From NCBI GenBank assembly GCA_965224845.1, contig CBDDAJ010000015.1:434001-498000 (forward strand): 64,000 nucleotides of DNA. Reading direction: 5' to 3'. Position 1 is the first letter of the stretch, and each line of letters opens with the position of its first letter. The notes below the pieces were generated by a model that had not been told where the DNA came from, did no database searches, and saw only the letters and a program-made list of their open reading frames with translations. Positions 51,967 through 61,300 of this stretch are shown piece after piece. The translations under genes were made by a program, and so were the position numbers. The DNA comes from Wocania_A sp965224845 (GTDB lineage: Bacteria; Bacteroidota; Bacteroidia; Flavobacteriales; Flavobacteriaceae).

Positions 51967-54900
51967 TTACCGCTTCAAAGCAAAATGGCCTTTAAATAAT
52001 CTTCCGTCATCCAAATTTACACTAAACCAATAATCATCTACGGGGAGCATTTTTCCATTAAAAGTACCATCCCATCCTTTTGAATTAGGATTTATTTGCT
52101 TTATCAGCTTTCCATAGCGATTATAAATAAAGATATCACTGTTAGTTTGAAATCTATTATCTACTCCTTTTACCTGCCAAAAATCGTGAGTTCCATCTCC
52201 ATTGGGTGTAAAGTATTTAGGAAAGCCAATAACAGATATATTAATAAAACTTGTACCACATCCCTTTTTATCTCTTATATATAATGTGTGTACACCAGCG
52301 CTAACATTTTTAAATATTGGATTGTCCTGATAAAATGAAAACTCATCATCTAATGCAAACTCATAATCTCCTTGCCCTAAATTACTCAAGTTAATTGTAA
52401 TAGTATTATTGTCTGATGCATCAACTATAATAATATCATCTGCAGTTATTGTAGCTAATTCTGAAGCATTTACAAAAACATCTCTAGTTCTGGAACACCC
52501 TGTACCATCTGTTTTGGTTAATGTAATTGAATAGGTTCCTGGCGTGGATACTGTTAAAGTTGAAGCGTTAGATAATATTGTTCCATCTTCATAAACCCAT
52601 TCATAATTAAACATTTCATTAGTATCATTTTCTTCTGGATCTAAAACCACAGTAAATGTTGGATCTGAAGAACAAACTATTTGAGGTGTTTCTACAGTAA
52701 AATCAGGCAACGGATTAACTATAAATTCAATATTAGTAATATCTGAACAAGTTGAGTTTATTGAATTTACAACTTCTACTCTAATGGTTTGCGTTTTTGA
52801 ATTGAATGGATTTGGTAATGGGCTCGGAAGTTCAACCCCAAAACTATCATAATAATGTACTTCCATGCCAGTTTGACCATTTAATACTGTACTTTCAATT
52901 AGTGTCGTATCGAACTCATGCAATCCATCAGTATCATCTATTCCATCGTCACAAGATATTTGATCTGGTACATTATTAGCTATTGGTTGCGCATCTACAA
53001 AAAACTCCAAAGGGGTTTCATCATAACAGCTACTATCAATAACATTATTATTAGTTACTCTTATAGTAATAGTTTGACTTGCTGTTAAAAACGGATTTGG
53101 CAATGGGCTTGGTAACGGATTATTGTTCTGATCAAAATATGCTACTGTAACATCTGATAAAGATTGTCCACCTAGTAATGTTACTTCTATTTGCGAAGTG
53201 TTAAATGGAAATATGTTGTCCTGGTCATCATCACATTGTCTTTCAATAGCTACTGGATTAGCTACGGGTTGTTGTTCTACATATAACTTAATATGCGCTC
53301 CTAAACCTAAGCAATCGTTATCTACTTTACTATCTACTCTTACATAAATTTGTTGCGTATTTGGGGAACCTATATTACTGTAATTTGATATATCTGTTAT
53401 TTTGTTTTCTTCAGCTAAGGCATCAGCTTCATTTCTGTAATAATTGATTATCAATTCCTGAGTGATTGGAAACAAGGCTTCTATTTCAGAATGTACACTA
53501 CTAAAATCAAAATTTGAAACCCCATCTGCATCATCATCACATACGTAAAATACCCTACTGAATGTATTTGGTATTTGAGTTGTAGTTACTGTTAGATTAA
53601 CTTGTGACGTTCTAAAACAGCCCATATTATTTTCTACTCTTGCCCAAACAGAATCTGAACTTGGAGTTTGATTAGAATATATTTTAGGGTTAATTATAGG
53701 GTTGTTATTATTTTCAGCATCTGCTTGAGATTCATAAAAAGTAACCGTTTCATTAGCTGCATTAGTTGTTATTTCATTAATAACTTCATTTAAATTAAAG
53801 GCACTAAAAAACCCATCTAAATCTTCATCACATTGTTTTAATTCTACTACTGGAGTTATACTTGGCAGCTCAAAAACTTCAACAACAAATGATGTTGTAG
53901 TTTTACATTGGCTATTAACATTACTAACACCTTCAACATATATAGTTTGTGGGTTTTGAGTATTTGTGAATGAGTTTGGTGTCGCAATAGGTTGAGTTAA
54001 AGCTGCATCTGTAAAGTAATTATAATGCACTTCTGAAGCTACTCCATTTAATAACAAGTTTTGCCCTTGCTTAGTAAGATCAAATTCAGTAAAACCATCT
54101 GTATCTGACCCTGAATTAGAATTATCACATTGTGTTAAGCTTAAAAGATTATCTGGAGACTCTAATTGTGGGGTTTTATATATCCCAATATTAAATTCTG
54201 TAATATCGGTACACTCTGGATTTTGTTTATTATAAACTTCTGCAATAATCTCTTGAGTGAAAAAATTTAAAGAATGGCTATATCCTTCTGGAATATCTAT
54301 TTTAATTCCATTAGTATAATTTGTCGTTCCTTCATAATAATTCACTCCAAAAATATTAGGGTCTAAACCATTTAAAACATGAGTACCATGACCTACAAGA
54401 TCAAAAGTAATATCTCCTAATAAATCACATAATAATATATCATGGGGTTTTGTAGCCGTTGGTCGCTCATAAATAGCTACTGTTATTGTTTCTGTTGCAG
54501 TGTCTGTACCAACGGTAGCCGTAACACTCACATCATAAGTTCCTGGATTAGAAAATACATGGGTAGGTTCCATATCTGTTGATGTATTATTTACTCCTGT
54601 TGTGGGGTCACCAAAATCCCAAACTACAGAATCAACAGTATCGTTTAATGTAAACTTTGTAATATCTCCAAAGCAGGTGTTTTCAACATCAAAATTACTG
54701 ATGTTAAAAAAAGATTGAATGAATGGCGGAAGTCCTGCAAGTCCTAATCTTCCATTTAAATCTACAGATTGAAAAATAAAATTACAGCCTGTTCCAATAA
54801 TATTAGGGTTTTCAATACTGCTCAAAAAGTTAGACCCCCCTAAAGCAGCATAAACTTTTTTATTTGTAGCCAACTGTAAAGCATATCCTAAACCAAACTC

Positions 54901-55821
54901 TTTGGCTATAAGTATTTCTGACGACGCTATATCGAAAGCTTTAACGTTATATTGAAAAAGGGAATGAATTCCATCAATTGTATTACCTAGCTGAGATGTT
55001 ATATACATTAATTTACTTGAAGGAGAAAACTCTAGCCCATAATCTATAAGTCGGGTAGAAACTTGAATCATGTTACTCACTTTCCCTGTTTGGTTATCAA
55101 AATCTGCAACGTGAGTTCCAATAGTTACATTAACAACACCTAATTTAGACCCATCTGGAGAAACTTTTAATTGACCTACAGAAGCATTAGTCCCGTTAGA
55201 TCCTGGAGGCCATGTAATCATTAAAGGTGTTACACTTTCAACTGGTGTTAGATTTACTCCCAAATCTGTTATAAGAAAAGAATTAAACTTATTACTATCC
55301 CATGGATGACATACCAGCCAGTAGTCTGATCCGTTACCATGCACTACTGCCGTAATTTGTTCAGTACTTCTAGCTAATAAATTTATATTTTTGCTAGCGG
55401 TTATAGCTCCTAAACCTCCATTTAAAGTTAAATTTACTTCAGAATAATGTAATCCATTATTTCCCGCTTGAGAATCAACGGTAAAAATATAATATACTTC
55501 TTTTGAATTTGGTTTAGGAACAATTAAAGCCGATTGGGTACTATCATCATTCCCCAATAAGCCGTTACCATTAAGCATAACATTATGGCTTTTATCCCAT
55601 ACCGTTATTCCATCTGTATAAAATAACAAACTTCCATTATTATCAGAAATGGAAGCACAACCTTCCATAGTTGATAATTTTCCATCTAATAAAGCTACAG
55701 GAGCGCCACTATTAAAATCTAGCCCAGCATGTTCTCCAAAATACCAGATATTGGCCTCTTTTTGTGCTATAAGTTGACTAGTAAATATTAATAAAAAAAA
55801 TAAGAGTGCCCTTTTTATCAT
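51967..55821 (-). CDS. T9SS type B (gliding-motility-associated C-terminal) surface protein with PKD domain
   Basis: The 1284-residue protein has a signal peptide (ALLFFLLIFTSQLIAQ). The N-terminal ~370 residues form a beta-propeller-like domain (WYFGEHAGLDFNSGAP, YSEVNLTLNGGLG). A PKD domain lies near 400-460 (VVWDFGDPTTGV, HVFSNPGTYDVSVTATVG). Several cadherin-like segments of ~90 residues recur (QCDEDLDGFFSAFNL, VCDDDADGVSNFDFS, QCDDDQDNIFPFNTS, SCDDGIDDTDGLHEFD). The C-terminal ~80 residues (FPKYFTPNGDGTHDFWQVKG, IFIYNRYGKLIKQI, DGTFNGKMLPVDDYWF) are a T9SS type B sorting domain. It is cell-surface exposed. Confidence 0.93.
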   Translation of the reverse strand: MIKRALLFFLLIFTSQLIAQKEANIWYFGEHAGLDFNSGAPVALLDGKLSTMEGCASISDNNGSLLFYTDGITVWDKSHNVMLNGNGLLGNDDSTQSALIVPKPNSKEVYYIFTVDSQAGNNGLHYSEVNLTLNGGLGAITASKNINLLARSTEQITAVVHGNGSDYWLVCHPWDSNKFNSFLITDLGVNLTPVESVTPLMITWPPGSNGTNASVGQLKVSPDGSKLGVVNVTIGTHVADFDNQTGKVSNMIQVSTRLIDYGLEFSPSSKLMYITSQLGNTIDGIHSLFQYNVKAFDIASSEILIAKEFGLGYALQLATNKKVYAALGGSNFLSSIENPNIIGTGCNFIFQSVDLNGRLGLAGLPPFIQSFFNISNFDVENTCFGDITKFTLNDTVDSVVWDFGDPTTGVNNTSTDMEPTHVFSNPGTYDVSVTATVGTDTATETITVAIYERPTATKPHDILLCDLLGDITFDLVGHGTHVLNGLDPNIFGVNYYEGTTNYTNGIKIDIPEGYSHSLNFFTQEIIAEVYNKQNPECTDITEFNIGIYKTPQLESPDNLLSLTQCDNSNSGSDTDGFTEFDLTKQGQNLLLNGVASEVHYNYFTDAALTQPIATPNSFTNTQNPQTIYVEGVSNVNSQCKTTTSFVVEVFELPSITPVVELKQCDEDLDGFFSAFNLNEVINEITTNAANETVTFYESQADAENNNNPIINPKIYSNQTPSSDSVWARVENNMGCFRTSQVNLTVTTTQIPNTFSRVFYVCDDDADGVSNFDFSSVHSEIEALFPITQELIINYYRNEADALAEENKITDISNYSNIGSPNTQQIYVRVDSKVDNDCLGLGAHIKLYVEQQPVANPVAIERQCDDDQDNIFPFNTSQIEVTLLGGQSLSDVTVAYFDQNNNPLPSPLPNPFLTASQTITIRVTNNNVIDSSCYDETPLEFFVDAQPIANNVPDQISCDDGIDDTDGLHEFDTTLIESTVLNGQTGMEVHYYDSFGVELPSPLPNPFNSKTQTIRVEVVNSINSTCSDITNIEFIVNPLPDFTVETPQIVCSSDPTFTVVLDPEENDTNEMFNYEWVYEDGTILSNASTLTVSTPGTYSITLTKTDGTGCSRTRDVFVNASELATITADDIIIVDASDNNTITINLSNLGQGDYEFALDDEFSFYQDNPIFKNVSAGVHTLYIRDKKGCGTSFINISVIGFPKYFTPNGDGTHDFWQVKGVDNRFQTNSDIFIYNRYGKLIKQINPNSKGWDGTFNGKMLPVDDYWFSVNLDDGRLFKGHFALKR

Positions 55822-56211
55822 TGTAATATATGTGGTACGCTAATATAGGAAAATTACGCCCTTATATAGTTAGTCCTTAAGTTAAAATCTTATGAAAAAA
55901 AATGGAAAACTATTATTTGAAAAGCCCTTGTTTATAATGAGTATTTTATAATTAAGTAGAAATGTGTAAACTTTTTTTAGGACGAGACACTCGATACGGC
56001 ACCCGACACAGTCGAGCGCTAGCGAGACAGGTTTTGCACGGCAAACCAAAAACGAGCGCACATATTGTACACTCGTCTTTCTTTTCTTAGTTTAATATAT
56101 CTATACAGTTTATTACTTAACTTACTTTATTTCATTACCATATCTTATGGTGTGCGGGGATATGGAATGGATTATTTATGCGTTTGGGTTTTTACACATA
56201 GATTATATCTA
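55822..56211. other. Intergenic region with short repeat
   Basis: No gene is supported in these 390 bases. It contains one copy of the 16-base sequence ACAGTCGAGCGCTAGC (56008-56023), also found at 57006-57021. Composition is locally GC-richer than its surroundings. Confidence 0.5.
56008..56023. repeat. 16-base direct repeat, copy 1
   Basis: ACAGTCGAGCGCTAGC. The second copy is at 57006-57021, in the same orientation. Between them lie the small lipoprotein genes, so they may mark an inserted or duplicated segment. Confidence 0.6.
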
Positions 56212-56430
56212 TTAATCCATCAAACAAATATAATCAGGCATATAAGTTATAACATTTCCTTTTACTTTCGTAACAAACACCATAAATTGATAACTAGCAG
56301 TTTTTTTACCGTTATTTATTTTATTAGGAGTTGTTTTATCCATTTCTACTAAAATACATGCCATCTCTCCATGTTCCTTTGTTAATACTTCAAAATCAAT
56401 CACTTGGAATTTAGCTTTCAAATGAATCAT
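56212..56430 (-). CDS. Small protein downstream of lipoprotein gene, possibly its frameshifted end
   Basis: The 72-residue frame (MIHLKAKFQVIDFEVLTKEHG to YICLMD) overlaps the preceding gene by 20 bases in another frame. Reading across the overlap would give a continuous protein of about 190 residues (KIYLLTKNDSFES joined to KFQVIDFEVL), so this may be the C-terminal part of one lipoprotein. No motif is recognised. Its location next to an RHS locus is where immunity proteins are found, which is only suggestive. Confidence 0.45.
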   Translation of the reverse strand: MIHLKAKFQVIDFEVLTKEHGEMACILVEMDKTTPNKINNGKKTASYQFMVFVTKVKGNVITYMPDYICLMD

Positions 56431-56785
56431 TCTTTGTTAGCAAATAAATTTTTGAGTCTAATTTCAAAACTGCTCTGTACGTATTTGAAGGCATTTCTGA
56501 ATCAAAAATCTCAACTAAATTCATTTCTTTTTTTCCATCAATGCTAATATTTGAAAAAAAACTCTTCCTTGCATCAATCATAAATTTAATTTCATTGTTT
56601 AGTAAATGTTCCTTTCTCTTTTTGTCATAAACACTTCTATTTTGAACGAAATTTTTTAACTCATTATTAAGTGTTGTAGAAAAATCTCGACTATTTTCAA
56701 GTTGCCCAAAACTCTTACAACTTATTACACTAAATAAAAATATTAACAAGCTTACTTTGATTATATTACTATTAAGATGACTCAT
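56411..56785 (-). CDS. Small lipoprotein, possible RHS immunity-type gene
   Basis: The 124-residue protein has a lipobox (IFLFSVISCKSFG). The rest is charged and alpha/beta (FVQNRSVYDKKRKEHLLNNEIKFMIDARKSFFSN, ILDSKIYLLTKND-type ending). It precedes the 72-residue frame and overlaps it by 20 bases. Its position downstream of an RHS gene is compatible with an immunity protein, but no family is recognised. Confidence 0.5.
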   Translation of the reverse strand: MSHLNSNIIKVSLLIFLFSVISCKSFGQLENSRDFSTTLNNELKNFVQNRSVYDKKRKEHLLNNEIKFMIDARKSFFSNISIDGKKEMNLVEIFDSEMPSNTYRAVLKLDSKIYLLTKNDSFES

Positions 56786-58370
56786 ATCTTACTATATTTT
56801 ATTTTTTTTGTCTTTTGTCCATAATAATTATATCTATTCTTATAAATTTCACCACCATAAACTTCCTTCGTAACGCTTGGTCTTGGCTGTACCCTGCATT
56901 CCTATTCGTTTGCAACGAGTACCCAAAGACTTTTAAAAAACTAAAATACAAAATCTTCATGTGTTTAGAATAGCTTTTGCGGTTTCTTACCGAATTCTAC
57001 CCGTTACAGTCGAGCGCTAGCCATTTATCTAATGTTATGAGTTTTTTCCTAAGAAAAAACAGTAGTACTTAAACTGGCTAGGAACAAAAAAATGTTAGTA
57101 GTTCTTTAGTTTTACCAGATATACTGGCAGATTCATCTAATTTGCATAACCTCTCCATCATCAATAAAACTCTGACTTTTACCAGACCATTTAGTTTCTC
57201 TTTAAAAGTTTTCACTGTCTATCTGTTACAGTATGCTTACTTTCAAGTCATCAACAAATAGAAAGCTGATAAAATTATTCTGTGCTTTCAAGAGCTATTT
57301 CATTACATAATCTATATGTCAACAGTTCAACTATTCTATTATTTTTCTTAATTTAAAGAACCAACTCAAGAGTTAGTTTAGCATTAAATGCCCTTTTAAC
57401 TAATTATGCATGTAAAGCTTTTATCCAGTGGTGTAACGATTCTTCCTATTTTATCTGGCGAATTTGACCTAGAATTAAAGTGTATCACTTACAATTCATT
57501 TGTATCCTATTTCTTTTAGTAAATTTTTCCCAACTCATTAGCTTGAGCATAAGGAAAGCTAAATATGCACAATTTGAAGCCTTAGTCTACTCATAGTATA
57601 TGAATTCCCTGTTAAATTGCATCACCCTTTCTGAAACCATTTTTTAAGCTCAGTCCTAGGGTCAATACAACTGAATATTTAAACCCACTCGGGTGTGTTG
57701 TGTCCTCTATGCATAGTTGGCATCATTTCTCCTGATGTTTAAAACCATCATAATCAGCACATATTGTTAATTACTGAGTATATATCCTGTATGAACATTC
57801 AAGTATTTGTTAGTCATTACCATATGGGTCACCAGGTGCAATTCTATTACCATTATCTACAATGATTCTCCTTATTCTGTGCCGCCTTTATGACCATTCA
57901 TTATTAAAATCTACCATGCTACGGTATTGTGTTCGGTTTCATACCATTTCTTTTTGACATCACCTGATAAATATACTGTCCATGATAAAGTCCATCCCTT
58001 ATACAAATCTAATAAATCTGTATAATTCAGCCTTTCCATAATTATCAATTTGGTTGATTGGTTTATTATAAACCGTATTATAGGTATTCTGGATTCCCAA
58101 ATTGATTGGGTATCATTAATAGCTCTGCCAGTCATCAGCTACTCGTTATCTATATTCGATAAAACCATTTCCTATAACTGCCAATCAGCACTTGGGTCAT
58201 ATAGTCGAAAGCCTTGAGTCCATAATGTGTCATATCAATCCAGTCCACCTTGCAATAGCTTCATCTAATTCCATTTCGTGAAGATTAGCCCTAGCTTCCT
58301 CAAACTCTAATCCCTGAAATTCAAATTTAAGCGCAACGCTATTAGTAGCATTGTATTATACCCTTTATGT
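56786..58370 (-). pseudogene. Decayed C-terminal end of the RHS gene
   Basis: No intact gene lies here. Directly after the stop at 58371, other frames still encode RHS core remains: GLKHKGYN just past the stop, then NSVALKFEFQGLEFEEA and LHEMELDEAIARWTGLI (about 58353-58229, minus strand), then HYGLKAFDYM. These match the conserved end of Bacteroidota RHS cores, where a toxin domain would follow. The order is preserved but small deletions and stops break it. A 74-codon frame at 57911-58135 is probably a further scrap. From 56786 to 57900 I see only AT-rich sequence with scattered stops and one copy of the 16-base repeat (57006-57021). Confidence 0.65.
57006..57021. repeat. 16-base direct repeat, copy 2
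   Basis: ACAGTCGAGCGCTAGC, identical to 56008-56023. It lies in the decayed RHS downstream region. Confidence 0.6.
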
Positions 58371-61300
58371 TTAAGCCCAAAAGGGATAGTAGTTGTTTTC
58401 TTCTAGTATTTCAGAAGCTGTTACACTGCCATTATTATTACTATCCATATAACTCAACCTTACATTCCCTAAATGGTCTTTGTATTGGTATACATAATTA
58501 TATCCTAAAGCTAAATTATTTTCATCTTTAGGTTCTATATACCCTTCAGAATGGTTAAAAAATTTCAAAGCTTCATTACCCGAAGTTCCTTCGTAAACAT
58601 AATTACCGGCATATAATGTATTACTTCCTGTACTCACAGTCTTTTTAAGCTTTACTCCAGTGGCATCGTAAATGTACGAAATTGTCCCTACATTCCCATT
58701 ACCGTTTATCGAAATACTAGTTGGTAAGTTTAAATGGTTGTAGGCAATATTTGTAATGCCCTTATTTTGATCTGAAAGCATATTACCATTGTCATCATAG
58801 GTATAATCATCAATAGGGTCTGCTGCTGTATTTTCTGCATCATCTCTAAATCCATACATATCTAGTGTTGCTGCATCTGTAACCTTTAACAATTTATTGC
58901 TGTTAGATTGATAGGTATAGCTTAAATTATCCATTTCTCCATAACTGGTAACAGTACTGCCACTCATAGCCCTAACACCTTGCCTTACCAGATTAGTTAT
59001 ATTTCCATTTTTATCATAACTAACCGAGGTTAAATTGTAATTGCTTGAGTTTGCCAAACCACTTGTAATTCTATTTAAAGCATCATAACTGTACTTGTAC
59101 CATTTTAAACCTTGATCTGAGTTTTTTGTTTTCCACTCGGTTTCTGATATGTTTCCGTTATAGAGTTCTTTTCCAGTGTTTGGTGTATGATGATCTACTG
59201 TATTGTAATTTAGTTTAAAACTAAACAAATCGTTACCTAATGTGGCAGGATTGTTTATTTGTTTTAGCCAACCACGTATATTATAAGCATAGTCAATGTT
59301 TTGTAATCTGCCCTGAGTGGTTTTACCCCCTACTGCTTTACTGGTTAATTGCCCTAAGTTATCATAAGTGTTTTCTACAAGCACTTCTAGCACATCGGTA
59401 TTGTTTAACTCTTGGGTTTGTTTTTTTAACCGCCCCACATGATCGTAAGTAAATAAATCTTCTGTAATTACTGCGGTTGTACCTTTAGTGTGGTCGGTTA
59501 CTGTTTTTGTAACTTTGCCAGCAAAATCAAATTCGTTTTTAACAATATCGGTAGTTTCTAAATAGGCATTATAGCTTGCCACATATATAGGCTGCCCCTT
59601 TACATTGTAGCCTGTTACCGTAGTTATCCACTTTGCTGGACTAACATTTAAAACACAAACCCTACTACCAGTTGCCAATCCTTTGGTTTTTGTTTTATCA
59701 GTATCAGTATAATTAACCACTGTTTTGCCAAAAACATACTCTGGTAAAACTAAACTAGCTTTGTCAAAATTATAATCATCATAATAATTTACTGTGTGTA
59801 ATACTACATTGGTATTTGGGAAATTTGCATTGGTATAATACGAATTATCGTAGCCTGTACCATTATTATCTTTAGATTCAAATAACTCTGCGGGTGTATT
59901 ATTCTGTGTATTAAAATTACTTTGCATACTGGTTCTGCCTGTGTGCGAGGTATTGGTATGAATTCCTGTATAAGCTACTCTCCCAAAGGCATCATACTTT
60001 GTAAATAACCATTTATCATCATCTCGTAAATTGGCATCCTGTGTTAATACCGGTCTATCTAAATTATCATATACAATATATTCCCAGTCTTTTCCTGGTA
60101 TTCTTTTTTCTACCAATCTATTTCTATTATCATATTTATATTGATAGCCTAAATTGTTTATTTGGGTATTTATGGTAGCTAAACTAGCGGTGCTTGCATT
60201 CATTAAAGGAGGCATTACGTAGGTTAAATTACCATAGTCGTCGTATACATAATAGGTATCGTGTTTAACTTCGGCGTTATACGTCCTCTTTAGCAATACT
60301 CGTCCTTGTTTGTCTTTAAACTCTTCAGTGGTATGGTCTTTTAAAGCGCCGCTATGGTTTTCGTCCTTAGTAGTGGTTTTATACAGGGTATGTGCTGTAT
60401 AATATCCCCCGTCTACCAAGGTAGGTGTATACGTATTATTAGCTAAAGCTAAACTAACTTTAAATAATTTTACATTATCTTTTGTTGCATCTGTAGGGTT
60501 TAAAGCATCATGTGTGTTACTTTGATAATTAAATTCTATTTCGTGTCCTTCTCCTTGTTTCCATGCTTCTCCTGGCGCTGCTTGTTCTAATACACGGTTT
60601 AGTGATGAGGATTCAAAGCCTTTTTGCGAATAGGCATTGATATCTTGTGCATTAGTAATCCCTGGAAAATCGTCAGCATAATTTGTTTGATAGTACTGTT
60701 GTGTTGCTAAACTCTTATCACCTCGATAACTTCCTACACTTCCAGTGGTTTCATGGTAAGGCAACCAGTCTTTATCCTGTCTTCCAAAATCATCATAACC
60801 TATATGGGTGATGATATCTGTTAGTGGACTACTTTGACCTTCAGTACCGCTTATAATTTCGGCAATTGAATTTTCACCACCATTAATTTGTTGTACTACT
60901 GGGGCATAGAAATATTGGCGTACACTAACATCAGTAGCATAATATAAGTAACTTCTAAATCTTGAAGTACTGGTGTCTGACCGCCACGTAAACTCATTAC
61001 CGTCAATCACTTTATTCCCTTGCAGATCATAAACACCACTTACTCCTGTATCACCACCGGAATATCCTACCGGATGTATAATACCTACTAAGAGGTACCA
61101 TTGATTAAGTTGCGGTAGGTCTCCCGACCAAAAATACGGATTGCCATTAGCTGAGCCATTAAGGTTGTTTACGTTCTGTGTGCCATGATAAGTTTTTCCA
61201 TCGTTGGAATAGTTGCGTTTCACCCATACGGTATACCTATATGTACTGTTTTTATCGACATTAAAATAATCGGTATTCCATCCACCGTCAGAAGCATTAT

